Under the pieces are notes generated by a model that saw nothing but the letters and a program-made list of their open reading frames with translations, searched no databases and was not told the DNA's origin. Below are positions 48,998 through 58,364 of a stretch of 62,500 bases of DNA, piece by piece. Made by a program: the position numbers and the translations under genes. The stretch covers positions 1 to 62,500 of the forward strand of contig NZ_CAJVCE010000029.1 of assembly GCF_910594985.1 (NCBI RefSeq), given 5' to 3'. Source of the DNA: Paenibacillus allorhizosphaerae (GTDB lineage Bacteria; Bacillota; Bacilli; Paenibacillales; NBRC-103111). Numbering within the stretch: position 1 is the first letter of the stretch; every line of letters starts with the position of its first letter.

Positions 48998-50611
48998 ATG
49001 ATTCCTCGTTATTTAGTCGATTTGGATCTGCAAAGCTTGCCGCAAGTACATACCGACGTCATCGTGATCGGTGCCGGCATCGCCGGTCTTTTTACCGCAT
49101 TGAAGGCGGCGGAGAACCACAAGGTGCTCATGGTGACCAAGAAGTCGCTGCTCGACAGCAATACGCGTTACGCCCAGGGCGGGATTGCCGCTGTTATTTC
49201 CGATGAGGATTCGCCGGATTACCATCGGCAGGATACGCTCATTGCAGGCGCGGGGCTCTGTTCTTCCGACGCTGTCGATGTGCTTGTCCACGAAGGGCCG
49301 GCCGGTGTCAACGATTTGATTCGTATGGGTACGGAATTCGACATGGAAGACGGACATTATGCTCTGACCAAAGAAGGTGCTCACAGCCAGCGACGTATCT
49401 TGCACGCGCAGGGCGATGCGACCGGGGCGGAAATTGTCCGGGCGTTATCGGAAAAAACGAAGCAAGATGAGAATATCGAAGTATGGGACGATCATTTCGT
49501 GATCGATCTGATTACGGAAGACGGCGAGTGTTTCGGTGCCCTGGTACAGAAGCCGGACGGACACAAAATATTCGTGCGCGCCAACGCGACAATCCTTTGC
49601 AGCGGCGGCGCAGGACAGCTGTACCGTTATACGACGAATCCGGAAATCGCTACCGCGGACGGCATATCGATCGCTTACCGTGCCGGAGCGAATATACGCG
49701 ATGTCGAATTCATTCAATTCCATCCGACATCGCTATGTTATCCGGGCGCGCCTCGGTTTCTCATCTCTGAAGCGGTTCGCGGAGAAGGCGCGGTTCTGCG
49801 AAATATTAACGGGGAACGCTTCATGGAGAAATATCACCCGCAGCTGGAGCTCGCTCCGAGGGATGTCGTAGCGCGAGCGATTGTGAATGAAATGGAAACG
49901 ACCAAATCGACATTCGTCTATATCGATTTTACGCATGAATCGGAAGAGGCCACCAAACACCGGTTCCCCACAATATACGAGTTTTGCCTCACTTATGGGC
50001 TTGATCTTTCGTCAGATTGGATCCCGGTCGCCCCTGCCGCGCATTATATGATGGGCGGGGTCGAAACCGATCTGTATGGGGAAACCTCCGTCAAACGTCT
50101 TTTCGCATGCGGGGAAGTTTCGTCTACGGGCGTTCACGGCGCGAACCGGCTTGCCAGTAATTCGCTGTCGGAAGCGATTGTCTTCGGCCGCCGGATCGTC
50201 CAGCGCATTGAAGGCTTGTCTCCGGTGGAACGGACGCCGGTGATCCGCGAGCAGCTTGGCCGCAACGGCAACGCCATCCAGCCTGTCGTGGAAAAGAAGC
50301 TGAAGCTGCAAAAGGTGATGCTGCGCTATGTAGGTTTGAAGCGCGATGCCCGGGGACTGGAGAAAGGCTACGAGGAACTAAGGCGGCACATAACCATTTA
50401 CGACAGTCACTTATCCAAGAGAGAAGAATATGAGTTTGCCAACCTGCTGATTTGCGCTTTGTTAACGACCCAAGCCGCTTTGGCCCGGCAGGAAAGCCGC
50501 GGCGGACATTATCGGGTAGATTTTCCGGAGAAAGACGATTTGACTTGGCGAAAGCATATCATCTTTAACCGGGTAAACGGGATAACGGAAGGAAGGATCG
50601 ACGATGTTTGA
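48998..50611 (+). CDS. nadB: L-aspartate oxidase NadB
   Basis: FAD enzyme oxidising L-aspartate to iminoaspartate for NadA. The FAD dinucleotide motif VIVIGAGIAGLF is near residue 22, followed by NTRYAQGGIAAV, the active-site block VEFIQFHPTSL and GANRLASNSLSEA. The ATG at 48998 is preferred to the GTG at 48989, which is too close to the AAGGA site; this gives 537 aa. The end overlaps nadC by eight bases. Confidence 0.95.
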   Translation: MIPRYLVDLDLQSLPQVHTDVIVIGAGIAGLFTALKAAENHKVLMVTKKSLLDSNTRYAQGGIAAVISDEDSPDYHRQDTLIAGAGLCSSDAVDVLVHEGPAGVNDLIRMGTEFDMEDGHYALTKEGAHSQRRILHAQGDATGAEIVRALSEKTKQDENIEVWDDHFVIDLITEDGECFGALVQKPDGHKIFVRANATILCSGGAGQLYRYTTNPEIATADGISIAYRAGANIRDVEFIQFHPTSLCYPGAPRFLISEAVRGEGAVLRNINGERFMEKYHPQLELAPRDVVARAIVNEMETTKSTFVYIDFTHESEEATKHRFPTIYEFCLTYGLDLSSDWIPVAPAAHYMMGGVETDLYGETSVKRLFACGEVSSTGVHGANRLASNSLSEAIVFGRRIVQRIEGLSPVERTPVIREQLGRNGNAIQPVVEKKLKLQKVMLRYVGLKRDARGLEKGYEELRRHITIYDSHLSKREEYEFANLLICALLTTQAALARQESRGGHYRVDFPEKDDLTWRKHIIFNRVNGITEGRIDDV

Positions 50612-51479
50612 GCTGAACCGGTCCCTGCTGGAACCGAATCTGCGCCTTTGGCTGGAAGAAGATATCGGCATGGGAGACGTAACCACCATGACTACCATCC
50701 CTTTAGACGGACAGTCCAAAGGGATCATCCATATGAAGGATACGGGGATTGTTGCCGGGCTGTCCGTGGCGGAAGCAGTATTTGCCTTGGTGGACCCGCA
50801 GCTTTGCTTTGAAGCGAAAGCAGTCGACGGCGAACGCGTCGGTTATGGAAAGGTCATCGCGGAGGTGAGCGGCAGCACGCGGAGCATTTTACTCGGAGAA
50901 CGGCTTGCACTGAATCTGCTGCAGCGGATGTCGGGCATTGCGACCCGTACAAGGCAATTCGTCGATCAGCTGGACGGGCTCCCCACGCGTCTGGTCGATA
51001 CACGGAAAACAACGCCGGGGCACCGGATGCTTGAAAAATACGCCGTTCGCGTTGGGGGCGGCCATAATCACCGGTTCGGCTTGTACGATGCCGCCATGAT
51101 CAAGGATAACCACATAAAAGGCGCCGGCGGCATCGCCAAAGCGATTGCCGCGGCCCGCTCGCAAATTCCGCACACGATGAAAATCGAAGTGGAAGTGGAG
51201 AGCTTCGAACAGCTGGAAGAAGCGCTTGCCGCGAAGCCCGACATTATTATGCTGGACAACATGACGCCCGACCGGATGAAGCAAGCGGTACAGCGCATGA
51301 AACAACAGGCGCCGCATATCATTGTAGAAGCGTCCGGCAGCGTGTCTCTGGAGACGGTGAGGGGCATTGCGGAAACGGGGGTCGACGTCATCTCGGTCGG
51401 CCGGCTGACTTATTCCGTGCAGTCGCTGGATATTAGTCTGGATTTGAACGAGCAAAAGGGACAAAGGGAGGCCCGTTAA
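50604..51479 (+). CDS. nadC: Nicotinate-nucleotide pyrophosphorylase NadC
   Basis: Quinolinate phosphoribosyltransferase (291 aa) forming nicotinate mononucleotide. Motifs: EDIGMGDVTT, LLQRMSGIATRTR, DTRKTTPGHRMLEKYAVRVGG with substrate-binding Arg/Lys residues, IKDNHI, and EASGSVSLE. GGAAGGATC precedes the ATG, which overlaps the nadB end; its stop overlaps the coaX start (TAATG). Confidence 0.95.
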   Translation: MFELNRSLLEPNLRLWLEEDIGMGDVTTMTTIPLDGQSKGIIHMKDTGIVAGLSVAEAVFALVDPQLCFEAKAVDGERVGYGKVIAEVSGSTRSILLGERLALNLLQRMSGIATRTRQFVDQLDGLPTRLVDTRKTTPGHRMLEKYAVRVGGGHNHRFGLYDAAMIKDNHIKGAGGIAKAIAAARSQIPHTMKIEVEVESFEQLEEALAAKPDIIMLDNMTPDRMKQAVQRMKQQAPHIIVEASGSVSLETVRGIAETGVDVISVGRLTYSVQSLDISLDLNEQKGQREAR

Positions 51480-52243
51480 TGATTTTGGTCGTGGACGTGG
51501 GGAACACGAATATCGTACTTGGTATTTACGAGGGCAAAGAGCTGCTGCACCATTGGCGGCTCAGCACCAACCGGTCGGCGACGGCAGACGAATACGGCAT
51601 GACGATGTACAATTTGTTCCATCATGCGGGCATCGCATTACATCAGGTGGAAGGGGTCATTATTTCTTCCGTCGTTCCTCCTTTGATGTTTGTGCTCGAG
51701 ACTTTGTGTTTAAAATACTTAAAGAAGAATCCGCTCATTGTTGGACCGGGAATCAAGACCGGGCTCAACATCCGCTACGAAAATCCCAGGGAAGTCGGCG
51801 CGGATCGGATCGTAAATAGTGTGGCGGCGATTGAACTGTACGGCGCGCCGTGCATTGTCGTCGACTTCGGCACCGCTACGACGTTCGATTACATCGATGA
51901 AAATGCGCAGTATATCGGCGGAGCGGTCGCCCCGGGCATCGGCATTTCCACCGAGGCGCTCTATCAGCGCGCGGCGAAGCTGCCCCGCATTGAGCTCGTC
52001 AAGCCCAAGAGCGTGGTCGGGCGCAATACGATCGCATCGATGCAGGCGGGCATCATCTACGGTTTTGCCGGGCAAGTCGACGGCATTGTGGAACGAATTC
52101 GCCAGGAATTCCGCTCGGAACCGAAAGTCGTCGCTACCGGCGGCCTCGCGGAACTGATTATTGCCGAGTCCCGAACGATACAGCTTGTTAACCCGCTGCT
52201 CACCCTGCAAGGCTTGCAACTGATTTATGAGCGCAACATTTAA
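51479..52243 (+). CDS. coaX: Type III pantothenate kinase CoaX
   Basis: First step of coenzyme A synthesis, ATP-dependent phosphorylation of pantothenate. The ASKHA-fold phosphate motif DVGNTNIVLGIY is at the start, DFGTATTFDYID in the middle, and the adenosine motif VVATGGLAELI near the end. 254 aa. The start overlaps the nadC stop by one base; AAAGGGAGG lies upstream. Confidence 0.95.
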   Translation: MILVVDVGNTNIVLGIYEGKELLHHWRLSTNRSATADEYGMTMYNLFHHAGIALHQVEGVIISSVVPPLMFVLETLCLKYLKKNPLIVGPGIKTGLNIRYENPREVGADRIVNSVAAIELYGAPCIVVDFGTATTFDYIDENAQYIGGAVAPGIGISTEALYQRAAKLPRIELVKPKSVVGRNTIASMQAGIIYGFAGQVDGIVERIRQEFRSEPKVVATGGLAELIIAESRTIQLVNPLLTLQGLQLIYERNI

Positions 52244-52290
52244 CGGTATATGGCATCCAGTTTTTAGAACAAAAGAAGGAGTCTTTTCCC

Positions 52291-53163
52291 ATGCAGGATT
52301 ATTTGATTCGCGCGACGGCTTATGGCGGGAAAGTTCGCGCCTTTGCGGTGCTGACGACTTCCATCGTCGAGGAAATGAGAAGGCGCCACCAGACCACACC
52401 TGTGGCTACGGCGGCGCTGGGACGGACGGCTACGGCCGGCGTCATGATGGGGGCGATGCTGAAGGGTGAGGAGAAGCTTACCCTTCAGGTGAAGGGCGGC
52501 GGTCCCATCGGGCAAATCGTTGTCGATGCCGACGCCCAAGGGGACGTACGCGGCTATGTGGACAATCCGGGGGTCGATCTGCCGCTCAATGCGATCGGCA
52601 AGCTCGATGTAGCGGGCGCGGTCGGTACGGACGGGTTTATGTACGTGATTAAGGATCTGGGGCTAAAGGAGCCGTATCGTGGAAGCGTTCCGATCATTTC
52701 GGGCGAACTCGGCGAAGATTTTACTTACTATTTTGCCAAGTCGGAGCAGACGCCTTCCGCAGTAGCGCTGGGCGTGCTCGTCGATGTCGACTATACGGTC
52801 AAAACGGCAGGTGGTTTTATTATCCAGCTGTTGCCTGGACTGACCGACGAAGAGATTGCGCAGATCGAGAAGGAGCTCGGATTGCTTCCGCCGATCACTT
52901 CGCTGCTGGACCGGGGGGAGAAGCTGGAAGATATTCTCACCGCTTTTCTGCCCGATGTGGAGGTGCTCGAGCGCCGGGAGGACATTCGGTTTCAATGCAA
53001 ATGTTCTCGGGAGCGGGTAGAGCAAACCTTGATCTCATTAGGACGGGATGAAATGGAGCATATACTGGAAGAAGACGGGCAGGCGGAAGTGGTGTGCCAT
53101 TTTTGCAATGAAGCGTACCGTTTCAATGGGGAAGATTTAAAGGGAATTATTAGGCAGTTATAA
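52291..53163 (+). CDS. hslO: Redox-regulated chaperone Hsp33
   Basis: Hsp33 (290 aa) is a holdase activated by oxidation. The C-terminal zinc switch is C236-x-C238 and C269-x2-C272. The N-terminal domain shows RATAYGGKVRAFAV and GRTATAGVMMGAML. AGAAGGAG lies before the ATG. It follows coaX and precedes the PpiC protein, as in B. subtilis (coaX-hslO-yacD-cysK). Confidence 0.96.
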   Translation: MQDYLIRATAYGGKVRAFAVLTTSIVEEMRRRHQTTPVATAALGRTATAGVMMGAMLKGEEKLTLQVKGGGPIGQIVVDADAQGDVRGYVDNPGVDLPLNAIGKLDVAGAVGTDGFMYVIKDLGLKEPYRGSVPIISGELGEDFTYYFAKSEQTPSAVALGVLVDVDYTVKTAGGFIIQLLPGLTDEEIAQIEKELGLLPPITSLLDRGEKLEDILTAFLPDVEVLERREDIRFQCKCSRERVEQTLISLGRDEMEHILEEDGQAEVVCHFCNEAYRFNGEDLKGIIRQL

Positions 53164-53195
53164 GGATGAGAGTGATCGTACGAGGGGATTAGGAG

Positions 53196-54137
53196 ATGCG
53201 AAACGTCAAGGTATTATGGGGCACTATCGCGGTATTGTTGATAGCTGTGATCTCCCTTTCCTCCGTACTGACAGCCAATTCCTTGAAGCAATCCAATGTC
53301 GGGATGACCCCGGATCAAACGAAACAGGACGACAGAGCGCGGCCCATAGCAACCGTAGGAGACAAAACCATTACCGTTCGTATGTTGGAAGAGCAGCTGA
53401 TGAGCAAGTATGGCCGGGAACTGCTGAATCAAATCATTGATCATGAAGTCATTCGCATGGAAGGCAAAGCGCAGGGGATTAGCGTGGACGATAGCGAGGT
53501 CCAGCAGGAAATCAAGCGGATGCAGCAAGGATACGACAGTGAAGAGCAATTTTTTAAAGCAATGAAGGAGCAGCTTGGCTTCACGCCGGAAGCGCTGAAG
53601 AAAGATATATATTATAAGCTGCTGTCGGAAAAAATCGCCATGCAGGGGATTCGGATTACCGACGAACAGGTAGAAGCGTACATCAAGGCGCATGCGGATG
53701 AATTCAAAACGCCGGCGCAGTTAAAGCTTGCGCAGATCGTTACGGCGAATAAAGATCAGGCGAACCGGGCGCTGAACGATTTGGCCAAAGGCAGCGATTT
53801 TGCTCAAGTTGCCAAAGAACGGTCGCTCGACGATGCAACGCGGGAAAACGGCGGCGATCTCGGGTGGCTCGAGGAGGATGATCCGTTCATTCCCGCCGCG
53901 GTGATGAAGTCCGCCAAGCAGCTGAAGCCAGGGCAAACGTCAGCCCCGATCGAGGTGGACGGCGCATTCGTCGTGCTGAAGCTGAAAGAACGGAAAGAGG
54001 CGCTAAAAACGGGAAGCGACAACGCAATCAAGGAGCAGGTTCGCAAAGAAATGGCGCTCCGTGAAGCGCCGTCCATCAAAGAAATCATAAAAAAGCTGCG
54101 TGAAAAATGGAAGGTAACGATTCTCCAGTCATTATAG
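53196..54137 (+). CDS. yacD: Membrane-anchored PpiC-type peptidyl-prolyl isomerase (YacD-like)
   Basis: 313 aa. One N-terminal membrane segment (about 7-27, no lipobox Cys) anchors a SurA-N-like helical region and a parvulin domain (LKLAQIVTANKDQANRAL, SDFAQVAKERSLDDATRENGGDLGWLEE split here by spacing, then GAFVVLKLKER). Probably folds exported proteins. It lies in the place of B. subtilis yacD. Two parvulins in one window differ in anchor: lipid at 26944, peptide here. Confidence 0.88.
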   Translation: MRNVKVLWGTIAVLLIAVISLSSVLTANSLKQSNVGMTPDQTKQDDRARPIATVGDKTITVRMLEEQLMSKYGRELLNQIIDHEVIRMEGKAQGISVDDSEVQQEIKRMQQGYDSEEQFFKAMKEQLGFTPEALKKDIYYKLLSEKIAMQGIRITDEQVEAYIKAHADEFKTPAQLKLAQIVTANKDQANRALNDLAKGSDFAQVAKERSLDDATRENGGDLGWLEEDDPFIPAAVMKSAKQLKPGQTSAPIEVDGAFVVLKLKERKEALKTGSDNAIKEQVRKEMALREAPSIKEIIKKLREKWKVTILQSL

Positions 54138-54158
54138 GATGCAATTGGTAAATACGTA

Positions 54159-54187
54159 TTGACAACATGGATACGTGTTGATAAGAT
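54159..54187 (+). promoter_or_regulatory. Sigma-A promoter of cysK
   Basis: TTGACA (54159-54164), 17 bases, TAAGAT (54182-54187). Confidence 0.7.
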
Positions 54188-54248
54188 AAGTAATATAATA
54201 CCTACCAAAATACTCGGATATTATTTAATAAGGAGAGGGAAAACGGAT

Positions 54249-55187
54249 ATGGCCAGATTAGTGCAAAGCGTTACGCAATTGATTGGGGATACACCGCTTG
54301 TTAAATTAAACCGGGTTGTTCCGGAAGGCAGTGCAGAAGTATACGTGAAGCTGGAGTTCCAGAATCCCGGCGCCAGCGTAAAAGACCGCATTGCGATCTC
54401 CATGATCGAAGTTGCCGAGCAGGAAGGCCGCATTAAACCGGGGGATACGATTGTGGAGCCGACCAGCGGAAACACGGGGATCGGGCTTGCGATGGTCGCC
54501 GCGGCGAAAGGCTATAAAGCAATTCTGGTTATGCCGGAAACGATGTCCATCGAACGCCGCAATCTGCTTCGCGCATATGGGGCCGAGCTGGTGTTGACGC
54601 CTGGAGCGGAAGGAATGAAGGGCGCCATTAAGCGGGCGGAAGAAATTGTTGCAGCCAATCCGGGCTACTACATGCCGCAGCAGTTCAAAAATCAGGCGAA
54701 CGTGAAAATTCACCGTGAAACGACCGGGCCGGAAATCGTCGAAGCGATTAAAGGGTACGACGGCAAGCTCGATGCGTTCGTTGCAGGGATCGGTACGGGC
54801 GGAACGATCACAGGTGCCGGCAGCGTGCTGAAGGAAAACTTCCCGAACATCAAGATTTACGCGGTGGAGCCAAAAGCTTCTCCGGTATTGTCCGGAGGCC
54901 AACCGGGTCCTCACAAAATTCAAGGCATTGGCGCAGGATTCGTGCCTGACATCTTGAACACGAACGTGTATGATGAAGTGATTCCGGTAGAGAACGATGA
55001 AGCGTTCGAAACGTCCCGTCGCGTAGCGAAAGAGGAAGGGATCCTCGGCGGAATTTCCTCCGGTGCAGCGATTTTCGCCGCTTTGAAGGTGGCCAAAGAA
55101 TTAGGAGCCGGCAAACGCGTCGTAGCGGTTGTTCCAAGCAACGGCGAACGTTATCTCTCTACACCGCTTTATCAGTTTGAAGACTAA
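54249..55187 (+). CDS. cysK: Cysteine synthase A
   Basis: O-acetylserine sulfhydrylase making L-cysteine. PLP-dependent, with K45 in NPGASVKDR as Schiff-base Lys, PTSGNTGIGLA as substrate loop and GTGGTITGAG as phosphate loop. ATG 54249 has AAGGAGAGG upstream and gives 312 aa, the family length. It is a single-gene unit with its own promoter and terminator. Confidence 0.96.
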   Translation: MARLVQSVTQLIGDTPLVKLNRVVPEGSAEVYVKLEFQNPGASVKDRIAISMIEVAEQEGRIKPGDTIVEPTSGNTGIGLAMVAAAKGYKAILVMPETMSIERRNLLRAYGAELVLTPGAEGMKGAIKRAEEIVAANPGYYMPQQFKNQANVKIHRETTGPEIVEAIKGYDGKLDAFVAGIGTGGTITGAGSVLKENFPNIKIYAVEPKASPVLSGGQPGPHKIQGIGAGFVPDILNTNVYDEVIPVENDEAFETSRRVAKEEGILGGISSGAAIFAALKVAKELGAGKRVVAVVPSNGERYLSTPLYQFED

Positions 55188-55198
55188 TCAGGCAACCG

Positions 55199-55234
55199 CC
55201 CCCTTCGATACTTGAAGGGGTTTTTCTTTTTTTT
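55199..55234 (+). terminator. Terminator after cysK
   Basis: CCCCTTC (55200-55206) pairs with GAAGGGG (55214-55220), followed by TTTTTC and a further T-run. Confidence 0.85.
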
Positions 55235-55261
55235 AGCCTCCGGTTATATGAAGCTATCTCC

Positions 55262-55290
55262 TTTTCATCGTGTGCATTTTCAAGTATACT
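55262..55290 (+). promoter_or_regulatory. Candidate sigma-A promoter of the folate cluster
   Basis: TTTTCA (55262-55267), 17 bases, TATACT (55285-55290). It is the only promoter-like pair before the tightly packed pabB-to-dusB genes. Confidence 0.55.
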
Positions 55291-55327
55291 AATTCCATCT
55301 ATGGAAGAACGGAAAGGGGGCCGTAGC

Positions 55328-56884
55328 GTGATTCTCACCTCATTAGAGCAGTGGTTGCGTTGGGCAGGTGAATTCACCGCGCTCCCTTATATCGTAAGCT
55401 GGCCTCTCGAAGAGGATCGGCCGCTCACATGGGAACTAGCTTGGCGGCAGTCGGCTCCGGAATCGTTCGTGCTGGAGAGCGGCAAAGGCGGGCGCTATAC
55501 GTTCATTGGACTGGCACCGGTTTCGACGATCCGGGGTACTGTGGAGCAAGCGGTGGTTACCAATCGCGGCGTAGAGCGGGAGCAATGGACCGGGAAGCCG
55601 CTTCAGCTGGTCAAACGTTGGATGGAGCCTTACCGCTCGCCGAAGGTAGACGGGGCTCCGAAGTGGATTGGCGGCTGCATCGGTTTTTGGGGATACGACG
55701 TTATTCGCTCCATTGAGCGCATCCCGGTCCGGGCTAAGGCGGATTTGACCGTTCCCGATTACGCGTTTATGCGTATAGAGGAGCTGTGGATTATCGATCA
55801 CGCTGAGAAAACATTGTACTGCGCGGTTCATTCGGTAATAGCGCAAGATTCAACCCCAGCTTCGCTAAAGACAAAGTATGAGGAAGCGGCGGCGGCGGCT
55901 GACCGAATGAAGGCCGTGTGGGATCGCATTGTCTCTGTAGGGACAGAGGAGCTGACGATACGTAGGCTGGAACGAATGCAAGCAGCGATTCGCGAAGACC
56001 GGCTGGAGATTGACGTTGATGCGATCGAAGGCATTGCCGCCGATTTTGAAAAAGAACAATATATAGAAGCGGTCCGGAAAATTCAAAGCTACATCGGGGC
56101 CGGTGACGTGTTCCAGGTCAATCTTTCGGTCAGGCAGCATAAGTCGCTGAAGGAGTCGCCGGAAGTCATTTACGAATGGCTGCGTCTGGTGAACCCTTCT
56201 CCGTACATGGGATTGCTGCGGTTCGCCGATTTTCAGCTCGTATCCGGTTCGCCTGAGCTGCTTGTGCAAGTGGAGAAAGACGAAGTGCGAACTCGGCCGA
56301 TCGCCGGAACGCGGCCTCGCGGAGCGAATGCGGAAGAAGACCGGCGTCTGGCCAGCGAGCTGATTGCACACGAGAAGGAACGGGCGGAGCATATTATGCT
56401 TGTCGATTTGGAACGCAACGATCTGGGACGAATTTCAACTTACGGCACCGTGAGAGTCAGAGATTTCATGGTCATCGAATATTACTCTCACGTGATGCAC
56501 ATCGTATCTCAAGTCGATGGAAAACTGGCCGAGGGCCGGGACGCATTCGATGTCATCGCCGCGACATTCCCCGGCGGCACGATCACCGGCGCTCCCAAAA
56601 TCAGAACGATGGAAATCATCGAAGAGCTGGAGCCGGTCCGGCGCGGTCCGTACACCGGTTCCATCGGTTGGATCGATTATAATGGAGATATGGAATTTAA
56701 CATTATTATTCGGACGCTAGTCGTTTCGGACGGCATCGGGTATGTGCAGGCCGGAGCGGGAATCGTGATCGATTCCGTGCCGGAAAAAGAATACACGGAG
56801 TCGATCAACAAAGCGAAGGCGATGTGGAAGGCAATTCAATACAGCGAACAGAGCGGTGCGGCCGCAGGAGGTAGAAGCATATGA
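55328..56884 (+). CDS. pabB: Aminodeoxychorismate synthase component I
   Basis: Chorismate-binding enzyme (518 aa) that with PabA makes 4-amino-4-deoxychorismate for folate. The TrpE/PabB core is clear: QVNLSVRQ, SPELLVQVE, RTRPIAGTRPRG, MLVDLERNDLGR, and GTITGAPKIRTMEIIEELEP. It is called PabB rather than TrpE from the folate-gene context. GTG 55328 has AAAGGGGG seven bases upstream; ATG 55301 has none. It overlaps pabA by four bases (ATGA). Confidence 0.93.
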   Translation: MILTSLEQWLRWAGEFTALPYIVSWPLEEDRPLTWELAWRQSAPESFVLESGKGGRYTFIGLAPVSTIRGTVEQAVVTNRGVEREQWTGKPLQLVKRWMEPYRSPKVDGAPKWIGGCIGFWGYDVIRSIERIPVRAKADLTVPDYAFMRIEELWIIDHAEKTLYCAVHSVIAQDSTPASLKTKYEEAAAAADRMKAVWDRIVSVGTEELTIRRLERMQAAIREDRLEIDVDAIEGIAADFEKEQYIEAVRKIQSYIGAGDVFQVNLSVRQHKSLKESPEVIYEWLRLVNPSPYMGLLRFADFQLVSGSPELLVQVEKDEVRTRPIAGTRPRGANAEEDRRLASELIAHEKERAEHIMLVDLERNDLGRISTYGTVRVRDFMVIEYYSHVMHIVSQVDGKLAEGRDAFDVIAATFPGGTITGAPKIRTMEIIEELEPVRRGPYTGSIGWIDYNGDMEFNIIIRTLVVSDGIGYVQAGAGIVIDSVPEKEYTESINKAKAMWKAIQYSEQSGAAAGGRSI

Positions 56885-57462
56885 TTCTGGTCATTGATAA
56901 TTACGATTCGTTTACGTACAATCTCGTACAGTATTTGGGAGAGCTCGGGGAACAGATTGAAGTACGGCGCAACGACGAGATCGATCTCGTCGGAATTGAG
57001 GCGCTCAAACCGGACCATATCCTCATTTCGCCAGGCCCTTGCACGCCGAATGAGGCCGGCATCAGCCTCGCGCTGATCGAGCATTTCAAAGGCAAAATTC
57101 CGATTCTGGGCGTATGCTTGGGCCATCAATCGATCGGACAAGTTTTTGGCGGTGACGTGATTCGCGCCGAGAGGCTGATGCATGGCAAAACGTCGGACAT
57201 TTTCCATGACGGCAAAACGGTATTCAAAGACTTGCCGTCACCGTTCACAGCGACGCGATATCACTCCTTGATCGTGAAGCGGGAAACGCTGCCCGATTGC
57301 CTGGAGATTAGCGCCGAGACAGCGGAGGGCGAGATTATGGGACTTCGCCACAAGCATTACCCGATCGAAGGCGTACAGTTCCATCCGGAATCGATCATTA
57401 CGGACCACGGTCACCAGATGCTGCGCAATTTTTTACGTGAAACGGTTGTGGGCAAAGCGTGA
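56881..57462 (+). CDS. pabA: Glutamine amidotransferase PabA/TrpG
   Basis: Class I glutamine amidotransferase (193 aa) giving ammonia to PabB. In B. subtilis the same subunit also serves anthranilate synthase. The catalytic triad is C79 (LGVCLGHQ), H168 and E170 (FHPES). DNYDSFTYNLVQYLGE at the N-terminus is family-typical. Start overlaps pabB and stop overlaps pabC (GTGA), indicating coupled translation. Confidence 0.95.
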   Translation: MILVIDNYDSFTYNLVQYLGELGEQIEVRRNDEIDLVGIEALKPDHILISPGPCTPNEAGISLALIEHFKGKIPILGVCLGHQSIGQVFGGDVIRAERLMHGKTSDIFHDGKTVFKDLPSPFTATRYHSLIVKRETLPDCLEISAETAEGEIMGLRHKHYPIEGVQFHPESIITDHGHQMLRNFLRETVVGKA

Positions 57463-58352
57463 ACATTGTGCTAAATGGCAGCATGATCGACGAGAAGAAG
57501 GCCGTGGTCTCCGTATACGACCACGGTTTTCTTTATGGGATGGGGCTTTTTGAAACATTCCGCACCTACGTCGGGCAGCCTTTTCTGCTGGATGCCCACT
57601 TGAAGCGAATGACAGAGGGATGCCGGGAACTTGATATCGACTTTACGCCGGATCCTGACAAACTGGCGGCCGAAGTCTCTATGCTCCTGGAAGCGAACGC
57701 GCTGCCGGACGGTTACTTCCGGTATACGGTGACGGCCGGGACGGACATACTCGGGCTTCCGTCTGCAAGCTACGAGCGACCGACGGAGGTGCTGTACGTA
57801 AAACCGCTTCCTCACGGCGGCGCCGCCCAAGCTCCGACTGGGAAAGCAATGCAGAGGCTGAAGCTGCGCCGCAATACGCCGGAAGGCGTGGTTCGTCACA
57901 AATCGCTGCATTACATGAACAACATTTTGGCGAAAAAAGAATTGAATCGCTACCCTTGGGCGGAAGGGGCAGAAGGTTTATTTTTGGACTCGCGAGGTTA
58001 TGTATGTGAAGGGATTGTCAGCAACCTGTTTTTTGTCCGAGAAGGCTTACTTCTGACGCCTTCCGTCGAAACCGGATTGCTGCCCGGCATAACGCGCCGA
58101 TTTGTCATGGAGCAAGCAGAACTGCTCGGAGTACGGGTTCGGGAAGGTTTGTATACCTGGGAAGAGCTGCTTGCGGCGGAAGAAATATTCGTGACCAACT
58201 CGATCCAGGAAATGGTTCCCGTCACGCGACTGTATGACGAGCAAGGGATAAGTCATTCGATCGGAAACGGCTCCGTCGGACCGCTCACCGAACGGCTGCT
58301 GCGGCATTATCGGAATATGGCCATGCAGCGGAAAGGCGTGGATATCGAATAG
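57459..58352 (+). CDS. pabC: Aminodeoxychorismate lyase
   Basis: Fold-type IV PLP enzyme (297 aa) splitting aminodeoxychorismate to PABA and pyruvate. Signature: DHGFLYGMGLFETFRTY (21-37), candidate PLP-Lys K148 in RHKSLHYMNN, VCEGIVSNLFFV and TNSIQEMVPV. It could be confused with branched-chain or D-amino-acid aminotransferases, but the neighbours settle it. GTG start overlaps the pabA stop. Confidence 0.93.
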   Translation: MNIVLNGSMIDEKKAVVSVYDHGFLYGMGLFETFRTYVGQPFLLDAHLKRMTEGCRELDIDFTPDPDKLAAEVSMLLEANALPDGYFRYTVTAGTDILGLPSASYERPTEVLYVKPLPHGGAAQAPTGKAMQRLKLRRNTPEGVVRHKSLHYMNNILAKKELNRYPWAEGAEGLFLDSRGYVCEGIVSNLFFVREGLLLTPSVETGLLPGITRRFVMEQAELLGVRVREGLYTWEELLAAEEIFVTNSIQEMVPVTRLYDEQGISHSIGNGSVGPLTERLLRHYRNMAMQRKGVDIE

Positions 58353-58364
58353 GGAGGGATTTGA

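Noticed and set aside
54209..54222. Possible CymR-type dyad (AATACTCGGATATT) before cysK
   Set aside because: The symmetry is weak and I cannot recall the CymR consensus exactly enough to claim a match, although cysK genes are often controlled by CymR.
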